Assembly: GCA_964636885.1 (NCBI GenBank)
Contig: CAZWVA010000076.1
Location: 1 to 11,214 of the forward strand
DNA from: CAZWVA01 sp964636885
GTDB lineage: Bacteria > Desulfobacterota_D > UBA1144 > Nemesobacterales > CSP1-2
Reading direction: 5' to 3'
Length of the DNA: 11,214 bases
The position numbers were made by a program, and so were the translations under genes. Every line of letters starts with the position of its first letter. The first letter of the stretch is position 1. The notes beneath the pieces were generated by a model. That model searched no databases and was not told the DNA's origin. It worked only from the letters and a program-made list of their open reading frames with translations. Of this stretch, positions 1 through 5,734 are shown in pieces.

Positions 1-455
1 AATCGTATTTTTATCTCGCGGCTACCTACGGGCATCTTGCGCTCTTTAAGGGGGGAAAAGAAAAGGTAAGACTCGCCAGGGACGTTGAGAAGAACTCAAA
101 GAGGGCTATAGGGCTCGACCCGAGGTTCATTCCGGCCTATATCGTTTTAGGAGCCTACTACCGTGAGGTCGCCAGCCTGAGTTGGGCACTAAAGGCGTTT
201 GCGAGAACCCTGATGGGTGGTCTACCAAACGGAACGGATAGGGATTCAGAGGAGACGCTCCTAAAAGCGGTTCAGTTGAATCCCCGGGTCATACATACGC
301 ATTTTGAACTGGCAAAGACGTATGATGCGATGGGAAAGGAGGAAAAGGTCGCCGAGGAGCTAAGAGAGATTCTTGAACTCCCTATTGCCGATCATCAGGA
401 TAAGGCGATAAAGGAGGAGGCGGAAAAGGAATTGCGGAGGTTGGCAAAACGGTAG
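1..455 (+). CDS. TPR-repeat protein, RMD/FAM82-like, 3' part only
   Basis: The reading frame is open from the left edge (first full codon at 3) to a TAG stop at 453-455, so the start is outside the window. About 150 residues are visible. They form helical pairs of TPR type: one around 'IGLDPRFIPAYIVLGAYYRE', then 'VASLSWALKAFARTLMG', then 'AVQLNPRVIHTHFELAKTYD' and 'MGKEEKVAEELREILELP', ending in a charged tail. The order of an aromatic helix, a 'SLSW..KA.A.TL.GGLP' segment and an 'LNP..I..HFELAKTY.AMG' helix resembles the regulator-of-microtubule-dynamics (FAM82) TPR fold and similar bacterial TPR proteins. TPRs bind proteins; no catalytic motif is visible. The dynamin-like GTPase gene begins 64 bp downstream on the same strand, so co-transcription is plausible. 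TPR assignment is fairly sure; the RMD subfamily call is from memory of the family pattern. Confidence 0.72.
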   Translation, partial: SYFYLAATYGHLALFKGGKEKVRLARDVEKNSKRAIGLDPRFIPAYIVLGAYYREVASLSWALKAFARTLMGGLPNGTDRDSEETLLKAVQLNPRVIHTHFELAKTYDAMGKEEKVAEELREILELPIADHQDKAIKEEAEKELRRLAKR

Positions 456-519
456 CTTCTCTATTAACCAATGCTCCTTCGCCTTTTGTTTATAGTGGTG
501 GTGTCTGTAAGGGCGACGG

Positions 520-2233
520 ATGAGTATATTAGACGAAAGGTATTCAAAACTCGTTCTAGAGGAGAAGGCCCTTTTAGAATCGCTTTCTGCCGAGATAAAA
601 ACGCTCTCCCATGAGGGGCTAGAGGATAGGCTAAGGGCCCTAAGAGAGAACCTAGAGAACCTCTTCTCAATCGTGTTTATAGGCGAGTTCAGTACCGGAA
701 AATCATCTATAATAAACGCCCTTTTGGGGAAGAGAATACTTCCAGAAGGTATAACCCCAACGACGGACAGGATAACGATCCTAAGACATGGGGATTTAAA
801 GGAGGAGTACGGGGAGAATGGAAACCACTACATATCGATTCCCGAGGATAGGCTAAAGGGCTTCTTCATAGTGGATACCCCTGGAACGAACGTTACCATA
901 GAGCAACACGAGCAGATAACCCAGGGGTTCATACCCAAAGCCGATATAGTGTTTTTCGTCATAGGGGCGGAGCGCGCCTTGACGGGAAGCGAGGCGAGGC
1001 TCATAAGGTTCATAAAAGAGGAGTGGTTGAAGAACATAGTGTTTCTCCTCAATAAAACGGATATCGTCGAGAGCGAAGAGGAGCTTAAAGGGCTCATCCG
1101 GTATTCGGAGGGGGAAATCGAGCGCATATTCAGGATAAAGCCCTTTCTCATCCCAGTTTCTGCAAGACTGGCTCTTAAGGGGAAGGAGTCTGGGGACTTC
1201 GAACTCTATTCGAGAAGCGGGATGGGAAGACTAGAGGAATACATATTTGAAACCCTTGGCGAGGAGGAACGGGTAAGGATGAGGATAAGGGGTTCGTCGG
1301 AGTTTGCTCTGGACCTCTGTGCCGAGACCGAAAGGGTGCTAACGGACAATCTGGACGGGATATCTAGGGATACGGAGAGACTGGAAGAGTTTGAAATGAG
1401 GCTTGAGGGCATAAAAGAGGGGATCTTGGAAAACTCGAATCTCTTTACCGAGAGGATAAGAGGCAGGCTCCTTGAGTTTAAGACGAGGGGAATTGAGTTT
1501 ATCGATGAGCTCATAAGGTTTGATAACGTGTTTAAACTCCTTAGAAAGGAAAGGATCGCAAGGGAGTTTGAGTCCAGGGNNNNNNNNNNCCTCCCTTACC
1601 GTAAAGGAACTAGAAAAAGACCTTGAAGACATGGTCTTGTGGGCTGAAAGGTCGTCAAGGACCCTTATGGATAGCGCCATTGATTTTTATCGTGGTTCCA
1701 TTCAGCCTGTCTCTCTAAGAGACAGCACAGGATTCGCGTCCGGGAGGATAAGGCTCATAGACACTGTAAGGTCAGAGCTTGAGATGAGGCAAAAGCAGAT
1801 CGATCCCTCCATACTCGGAGGCAACATTGTCGATTCCGCAAGGGGTGCCGTGGCCTCGGTCTTGGGGGTTCAGGTTGGTTCCCTCGCAATCGGTGCGGCG
1901 GTCGTTTCTGCCTTTTCGTCCCTCGTAGTCGATGTTACGGGTATACTCACGACGATCGCCATCATGGCTACGGCATTTGCCATACTCCCCAAAAAGAGAA
2001 GGGATGCCATGAGGGAATTCAGCGCTAAGATTGACACTCTTATAGGAGAGCTTACAGGAAGCATAAGCTCCCAATTTGAGCGCAACCTTAACGGTATAAA
2101 GATGCAGATCCTTGACTCATTAATCCCACTTAAGAACTTCTATAGTACACAGGAAAAAAAGCTCCTCGAATCCAAGAAGAGGGTAGGGGAGATTAAGGAG
2201 GGGTTTGAGGGGATAAAGGGTAAAGTGTCTTAG
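520..2233 (+). CDS. Dynamin-like large GTPase (interrupted by assembly gap)
   Basis: A membrane-remodelling GTPase of the bacterial dynamin-like type is the best call. An N-terminal helix (residues 1-48) precedes a complete GTPase domain: P-loop GEFSTGKSS (55-63), switch-I threonines in ITPTT (78-82), DTPG (119-122), NKTD (178-181) and a G5-like VSA near 213-215. A long charged helical region follows. Codons 1-353 lie before the N run at 1580-1589, and 213 more follow from 1592 in a different frame. Both parts fit one protein of about 570 residues, usual for this family. The second part carries a hydrophobic, Gly/Ala-rich double segment (1844-1990, ending AFAILPKK), as in the membrane-inserting paddle of bacterial dynamins, and then a C-terminal coiled helix. 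The start ATG has only a weak purine-rich stretch upstream. A plus-strand TPR gene precedes it. The frame change is probably an artefact of gap size, not a true frameshift. Confidence 0.88.
1580..1589. other. Assembly gap (10 N) inside the GTPase gene
   Basis: Ten N bases break the dynamin-like GTPase. The last complete codon before it ends at 1578 and the first complete codon of the continuing frame begins at 1592. For the two halves to be in frame, the missing stretch must be a multiple of three, so the 10 N are a placeholder of arbitrary size. Confidence 0.95.
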
Positions 2234-2244
2234 TTCTTCTTTGA

Positions 2245-2279
2245 AACTACTGACAAAAGTAGTTGAGTGTACTATTTTT
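2245..2279 (+). terminator. Possible terminator after the GTPase gene
   Basis: A perfect 7-bp inverted repeat (AACTACT at 2245-2251, AGTAGTT at 2258-2264, six-base loop) lies 11 bases past the GTPase stop. A T5 run is at 2275-2279, but 10 bases from the stem, and the stem is A/T-rich. It could end the TPR-GTPase transcript weakly. Confidence 0.4.
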
Positions 2280-2298
2280 CTCTCCGTCGAAAGATTGT

Positions 2299-2327
2299 TT
2301 GATATTAGACTAGTTTTGTGGTATAAA
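2299..2327 (+). promoter_or_regulatory. Sigma70-type promoter for the small secreted-protein genes
   Basis: A -35 box TTGATA (2299-2304) and a -10 box TATAAA (2322-2327) are separated by exactly 17 bases, each one mismatch from consensus. Transcription would begin near 2334, giving a leader of about 63 bases before the ATG at 2397. It sits in an A/T-rich stretch just after a candidate terminator, which fits a new transcription unit. Confidence 0.6.
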
Positions 2328-2396
2328 TAGTCCATGTATAAATCGACTCATGGTTTTTTGCTTGCTAATGATCTGAGTATATAGGTCTAAACTGTT

Positions 2397-2768
2397 ATGC
2401 GAACAGTTAAAGGGCTTATATATTCTTTAATCCTGATCGCCTTAACCGGTTCTTTAGGGTTAAACCCTCTACCTCAGAAAGATCGAGAGTCCTACCTATT
2501 TAGTTTAAAACCGCTTATTCTTGGTTCATGCTTTTTGAATGGTCTAGTCGAGCAAGATTGTCTTACTCCAGACGATGGTTACAATACAAACGATGATGAT
2601 ACCAAGACTACTTTAGAAAGCCTAAAGGATCTTTCTCGGCTTTTATCAATAGCCGGTGTAGGGCTTTTAACCTCCTGGGAGCTTCTATTTAATACTGTTG
2701 ACTCCTCACCTTACTTTTCATTCTTTGCATCGGCTCCTTTAAGATCCCCTCCCCTTTTATTCCTCTAA
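2397..2768 (+). CDS. Hypothetical secreted or membrane-anchored protein, 123 aa
   Basis: I do not recognise a family. The N terminus has a positive start and hydrophobic core (MRTVKGLIYSLILIALTGSLG), consistent with a Sec signal peptide or a membrane anchor. The middle is acidic and polar (DDGYNTNDDDTKTT, about 59-72), then a helical stretch (LESLKDLSRLLSIAGVGLL), and the protein ends in a hydrophobic, Pro-rich tail (PLRSPPLLFL). There are two Cys (residues 45 and 55), which could pair outside the membrane. The start has no clear Shine-Dalgarno. A good promoter lies about 70 bases upstream. Base composition is more A/T-rich than the neighbouring GTPase and leuS genes. It may be a genuine small secreted protein or a chance open frame; the signal-like N terminus and promoter favour a gene. 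Confidence 0.42.
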   Translation: MRTVKGLIYSLILIALTGSLGLNPLPQKDRESYLFSLKPLILGSCFLNGLVEQDCLTPDDGYNTNDDDTKTTLESLKDLSRLLSIAGVGLLTSWELLFNTVDSSPYFSFFASAPLRSPPLLFL

Positions 2769-2889
2769 ATCTGCAAAACCAATAGGGCTACTATCAGTAG
2801 ATAGAAGAATTCCGCCCGTATCATACGTTTTGCTTATCGGCCATTTGGTACGGGAGATTGAGGATTACCAGATTTAATCCTTAAACAAA

Positions 2890-2898
2890 AGGAGGTGA
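2890..2898 (+). promoter_or_regulatory. Ideal Shine-Dalgarno of the 53-aa peptide gene
   Basis: AGGAGGTGA is a nine-base exact complement of the usual 16S rRNA 3' tail, five bases before the ATG at 2904. It is by far the strongest ribosome binding site in the window, and it decides that the short frame after it is a real gene. Confidence 0.85.
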
Positions 2899-2903
2899 AA
2901 AAC

Positions 2904-3065
2904 ATGAAAAGGCTTGTAGCGCTTGTTTTCATGGGGTTAATATTTGCCCTTACGGGTGCAAGCTCCTTTGCTACGGTGAGTCACCATGCGAAACACGTAA
3001 CCAGCTCATCCGTAGTTGCAAAGGCTAAACCAAAGCCCACGCCAACCCCAACACCTGCATCTTAA
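2904..3065 (+). CDS. Small secreted Lys/Pro/Thr-tailed peptide, 53 aa
   Basis: This short gene is supported by its Shine-Dalgarno, its signal peptide and a terminator right after it. The product begins MKRLVALVFMGLIFALTG followed by ASSFA, a textbook signal peptide with likely cleavage after AxA-like 'SFA' near residue 23. The mature part is only about 30 residues: a Ser/His segment (TVSHHAKHVTSSS), then a basic, Pro/Thr-rich tail (KAKPKPTPTPTPAS). It has no Cys and no predicted fold. Such peptides are exported, likely to the periplasm or outside, but the function is unknown. The 17-base stem hairpin at 3082-3122 begins 16 bases past the TAA stop, so this gene probably closes the transcript started at about 2334. 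Alternatives include a cell-wall-associated peptide or a toxin-like or antimicrobial peptide; nothing in the sequence decides between them. Confidence 0.72.
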   Translation: MKRLVALVFMGLIFALTGASSFATVSHHAKHVTSSSVVAKAKPKPTPTPTPAS

Positions 3066-3081
3066 TGGGCGTGTCGTGATA

Positions 3082-3122
3082 AAAACTGGGGTCGGAGACA
3101 AGCGATCTCCGTCTCCAGTTTT
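3082..3122. terminator. Bidirectional intrinsic terminator
   Basis: The two arms, 3082-3098 and 3106-3122, pair over 17 positions with one wobble and one mismatch around a seven-base loop. The stem has A-run/T-run ends on both sides: TTTT on the plus strand (3119-3122) and TTTTT on the minus strand (complement of 3081-3085). It can therefore terminate the small-peptide gene on the plus strand and the tRNA-Arg transcript on the minus strand, which face each other here. Confidence 0.85.
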
Positions 3123-3173
3123 ACATTCTATTTCGAAGGGAGTTTAGATGTTACACGTTTCTGAGATCACTTA

Positions 3174-3246
3174 CGGGCGATGGGGGATTCGAACCCCCGA
3201 CCTCTGGCTTCGGAGGCCAGCACTCTATCCACTGAGCTAATCGCCC
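3174..3246 (-). tRNA. tRNA-Arg (anticodon CCG)
   Basis: The minus strand folds as a standard 73-base cloverleaf. A perfect 7-bp acceptor stem (GGGCGAT with ATCGCCC) is followed by the D arm GCTC...GAGT with one G-U pair. The 5-bp anticodon stem CTGGC/GCCAG encloses the loop CTCCGAA. The T arm is GGGGG-TTCGAAT-CCCCC and the discriminator is G. The anticodon CCG (complement of 3211-3213) reads the Arg codon CGG. The 3' CCA is not encoded, so a CCA-adding enzyme is needed. A TATAAT box lies upstream and the bidirectional hairpin downstream. The gene is alone, not in a tRNA cluster. Confidence 0.97.
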
Positions 3247-3512
3247 GAATGTGAAACGCTCCAAACACCGGCTCTGGGAGATGTATCTATTATACTTGAA
3301 ACGCCGCCAAAAAACCTAAACGGTTTAAAAATCGCCAGGAGCCATTTCTAACCATGGGTTATTCTATAGTACCTATCGGTTTTGTGAAGTGGTTGATTTT
3401 AGTTCGGTAAAGGCCTTCCCACCAGTGGAAATCAAATATGATGGGCAACATAGTAAATCTCTGAGAACCATGCGGAGCTAAGTCGTTGTGGCATAAGAAG
3501 GTCTAATTACTT
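3247..3512. other. Intergenic stretch between tRNA-Arg and the CapA-type gene
   Basis: Apart from the tRNA promoter at its left end I see no gene here. Just beyond the CapA stop, the minus strand has a weak 5-bp stem (AGAAG/CTTCT, within 3485-3510) without a T-run, so it is not a convincing terminator. Only very short open frames occur. Confidence 0.5.
3289..3294 (-). promoter_or_regulatory. -10 box of the tRNA-Arg promoter
   Basis: The minus strand reads TATAAT, a perfect -10 consensus, 42 bases upstream of the mature tRNA 5' end. The expected -35 region (about 3311-3317) is only a weak T-rich match, so the promoter call rests mainly on the -10 box and its position. Confidence 0.5.
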
Positions 3513-4571
3513 CTATCGCTGAACATTAACATAGCCCCTATCTCCACTGATTTCGACAGTCGTTCCAAACTCGGCCGACAATGTGGCAACGTCATTTAGG
3601 ATCCTTGATGCCTGTTTAGATGAGGGGATCCGGGGTTTCCCGGAATCGTCTATTATAAAGGGTAGCAACGTAAGGTTAAACTCGTCTGGAGAAACGGTTA
3701 TCTTAACCGCTAGAGAGCGACGGGCCCTTTGGGGCATCGGATAGTCGGGATGGAAGAGGAAGTTGCCGAGGCTAAGCATGGCGAGTCTGCCGTTTCTCTC
3801 AAGTATCCCCTGCGGGACATGCGGTCCGTGAGCTATAACGATATCGGCACCAGAGGCCATAATACGCCGTACCAGGTCGATATGGGGTTGTGGTGTCCTC
3901 TCTGTCCATCCCGGACCTAGGTGGAGATGGAGCGATACCACCACCGTATCTCCCAGGGCCTTGAGTTCAGCTACACGTTGTTCTCCCCCGCATCTATCCA
4001 AGGAAGCCGAGCCTGCCCGGTTGGAATCCGCTAAAAACCAATCCGGTTCTATGGCCAGGTAGGCCAATATAGCCAGGTTAAGACCGTTGACACTCAGTCG
4101 GATTGGTCTACAGGCCTCTTCTAGGTTCTTGCCGGCACCTACGGTTAATATATTACGGCTCATTAATTTGCGTATGGTCTCCCGAATCCCGTGGCTACCG
4201 CAATCCAGTATGTGGTTATTGGCCAATGAGGCGATTGTAAGTCGAACCGGTTGGAGGAAATCCCCAATCCATGGAAAGGAGTAAAATACCGATTGGTTTG
4301 GGAAACCATGGCATACCTCTGGGGGCGTTTTCCTTGAAATGATAGTGCCTTCAAGGTTGAATATGAAAACGTCTCCTTCCTTTATAAGGCTTCTTACCCC
4401 TATGAGGGGGTCTTCACCCGGCTCTATGTTGTATCCGTTTGTATCTCCAACCGCTATTATGTTTGCAGATAAAGACCGAGAGGGGAGAGAATAAGACACG
4501 CTATCGGGAAAACCCAAAGTGAAGGTTAGGAGGAGAAGGGTAAAGGTGGTTATGGTAGTAAATCGCTTCAT
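3513..4571 (-). CDS. CapA-type (PGA_cap) metallophosphatase-fold protein, exported
   Basis: This belongs to the CapA/PgsA-type family (poly-gamma-glutamate capsule biosynthesis-like, calcineurin-like phosphoesterase fold). Family motifs appear in order in the 352-residue product: GD (42-43), NLEG (72-75), NNH followed by D and G (118-125), the VSLHLH segment (212-217), HGPH (248-251) and SLGNF (267-271). These Asp/Asn/His residues form the predicted metal site. The start chosen is the ATG at 4571, because it gives a clean signal peptide (MKRFTTITTFTLLLLTF...). An in-frame TTG at 4616 would add 15 residues before it and spoil the signal; neither start has a good Shine-Dalgarno. An exported location is therefore likely. 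No capsule synthase (CapB/CapC) genes are adjacent, so a poly-glutamate role is not supported here and the substrate is unknown. The uracil-DNA glycosylase gene lies 129 bp upstream on the same strand. Confidence 0.85.
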   Translation of the reverse strand: MKRFTTITTFTLLLLTFTLGFPDSVSYSLPSRSLSANIIAVGDTNGYNIEPGEDPLIGVRSLIKEGDVFIFNLEGTIISRKTPPEVCHGFPNQSVFYSFPWIGDFLQPVRLTIASLANNHILDCGSHGIRETIRKLMSRNILTVGAGKNLEEACRPIRLSVNGLNLAILAYLAIEPDWFLADSNRAGSASLDRCGGEQRVAELKALGDTVVVSLHLHLGPGWTERTPQPHIDLVRRIMASGADIVIAHGPHVPQGILERNGRLAMLSLGNFLFHPDYPMPQRARRSLAVKITVSPDEFNLTLLPFIIDDSGKPRIPSSKQASRILNDVATLSAEFGTTVEISGDRGYVNVQR

Positions 4572-4615
4572 ATTTGATAATCGGAATTTTAGATTGGGAC
4601 CCCGATATTTCACCA

Positions 4616-4639
4616 ACGGTCGGCATTACTCCCGACCGT
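4616..4639 (-). promoter_or_regulatory. Perfect 8-bp hairpin upstream of the CapA-type gene
   Basis: Inverted arms ACGGTCGG (4616-4623) and CCGACCGT (4632-4639) flank an eight-base loop. There is no T-run next to it. It lies between the UDG stop and the CapA-type start and could affect transcript stability, termination or translation; its role is not shown by sequence alone. Confidence 0.5.
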
Positions 4640-4645
4640 CTTAGT

Positions 4646-4671
4646 GCCCTTCCTTGGATAGGTAGAAGGGC
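4646..4671 (-). promoter_or_regulatory. Perfect 7-bp hairpin in the UDG-CapA spacer
   Basis: Arms GCCCTTC (4646-4652) and GAAGGGC (4665-4671) flank a 12-base loop. It sits six bases from the 8-bp hairpin at 4616-4639, so the spacer transcript would carry two stacked stems. No U-tract follows, which argues against a standard terminator. Confidence 0.45.
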
Positions 4672-4693
4672 TTATGTGAAATCGACTCTGTTA

Positions 4694-4712
4694 CACCGAG
4701 CTAATCGTCCGA
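4694..4712 (-). other. Fragment resembling a tRNA 5' half
   Basis: These 19 bases differ at only two positions from 3229-3247 of the tRNA-Arg gene, its acceptor and D-stem part. The similarity extends to the second D-stem strand (ACTCT at 4685-4689) with one inserted base. On the minus strand it reads GGACGATTAGCTC, a tRNA-like acceptor plus D stem. I cannot find a pairing anticodon stem, a TTCGA T-loop or the closing acceptor strand after it. It overlaps the last codons and stop of the UDG gene. It may be a decayed tRNA remnant or chance. Confidence 0.35.
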
Positions 4713-5474
4713 TTTCTGGATACCCAATTCCTTCATTACTACCTGCATGTCGTCCCAAAGGGGTTTCTTGAACCCGGGGTTTCTTAGTAGTGCCGCAGGG
4801 TGGTATGTGACCATGACCTTTGCCCTTCCATAGGAGTGGAATTTGCCCCTCAGGTTTCCGAGCTTCTCCTTTGTTTTTAGCACGGACTGTGCGGCTACAC
4901 TCCCCAGGCATACTATGACATCCGGGTCTATCGCCCTAAGCTGTTTAAAAAGAAACTGCTCGCAGGTTCCGATCTCATCTGGTTCAGGGGTTCTATTCCC
5001 CGGGGGACGGCATTTTACGACGTTACATATATAGACATAAGACCTATCAAGCCCCATTGCGTTAATTATCTTTGTTAGCAACTGTCCGGCCCTTCCAACA
5101 AAGGGTCTTCCCTGCCTGTCTTCCTCTTCACCAGGACCCTCGCCGACAAAGACGAGCCTTGCATTTGGGTTCCCCTCGCCGAAGACGATATTGGTTCGCC
5201 ACTCGTGGAGCTTGCACCTCTTGCAGTCTCCGATCTCATCCCTTATCTCTTCGAGTGTAAGCCTCTTGGAAGTGGCATCGAAGATACTTAGTTGCTCCTG
5301 GATCTTTATAACCGGTTTTTCTTTTTCGTCCTGGGTTTGGGGTTTAGAGACCCGGGGTTTTTCCTCCCTCTTTTTTGTCGACATAAACACCGCCTGAAGC
5401 CCAAGGGCCTTCTGAATCTCGAAGTGGTTTTTAAGCTCCTCCAGTATCTCTCTTAACTCCGATTCTAAATCCAT
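4701..5474 (-). CDS. Family 4 (type-4) uracil-DNA glycosylase with Fe-S cluster
   Basis: The enzyme removes uracil from DNA, starting base-excision repair after cytosine deamination. The core holds motif 1 GEGPGEEED (111-119) followed by RQGRPFVGRAGQLL (120-133), the NVVKCRPPGNR loop (151-161) and motif 2 HPAALLRNP (225-233). Four Cys at 84, 87, 155 and 171 match the 4Fe-4S ligands of this family. Length is 257 residues. A helical N-terminal segment (1-32) is joined to the core by a Lys/Gln/Glu-rich linker (about 33-62), longer than in the minimal archaeal enzymes. The start is placed at the ATG at 5474, where the family-like sequence MDLESELREILEELK begins. An upstream in-frame start at 5579 would add a 35-residue extension unlike the family, and the best promoter lies between the two. 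The CapA-type gene follows on the same strand. Family assignment is firm. Confidence 0.93.
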   Translation of the reverse strand: MDLESELREILEELKNHFEIQKALGLQAVFMSTKKREEKPRVSKPQTQDEKEKPVIKIQEQLSIFDATSKRLTLEEIRDEIGDCKRCKLHEWRTNIVFGEGNPNARLVFVGEGPGEEEDRQGRPFVGRAGQLLTKIINAMGLDRSYVYICNVVKCRPPGNRTPEPDEIGTCEQFLFKQLRAIDPDVIVCLGSVAAQSVLKTKEKLGNLRGKFHSYGRAKVMVTYHPAALLRNPGFKKPLWDDMQVVMKELGIQKSDD

Positions 5475-5734
5475 CTCCGCGTTAAACCCCAGAATTTTAA
5501 TACAACCCGCACAAAAAGCAAAACCCCAGATTTGAAACCGGAGGGGCGTTAATTTAAAATATCGGGTGTTGCAAGGCAATCCTTCTACACCGGTCGAATA
5601 TCCTCCGTTATTGCGATGTATAGACCATACGCTCCTACCCGAAACAACCGAGGATTGCTCTACTCCAGTGATGATTAGACATAAGAGGGCAGGAGTGATC
5701 TATATCGTTTATCCAGGAGACGGGTTCGGAAAAG
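5475..5734. other. Divergent intergenic region between the UDG gene and leuS
   Basis: This region of 260 bp should hold outward promoters for both genes. The UDG-side candidate is at 5494-5521. On the leuS side I find no convincing -35/-10 pair with 16-18 spacing, and no T-box (no AGGGTGGnACCGCG-like element). No credible gene lies inside. Confidence 0.45.
5494..5521 (-). promoter_or_regulatory. Candidate promoter of the uracil-DNA glycosylase gene
   Basis: On the minus strand a -35-like TTGCTT (5521-5516) and a -10-like TAAAAT (5499-5494) are 16 bases apart. The start would be near 5487, only about 12 bases before the ATG at 5474. This supports that start and implies a very short leader. 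Confidence 0.42.

Noticed and set aside
828..1514. Minus-strand open frames of about 100 codons inside the GTPase gene
   Set aside because: Shadows of the GTPase codons, with Ser/Leu-rich products and no family motifs.
4572..4616. Longer CapA-type start at TTG 4616
   Set aside because: It puts 15 charged and polar residues before a good signal peptide and has no well-placed Shine-Dalgarno, so the ATG at 4571 is preferred.
5475..5579. 35-residue extension of the uracil-DNA glycosylase from ATG 5579
   Set aside because: Family-like sequence begins at 5474, and the best promoter lies between the two starts.
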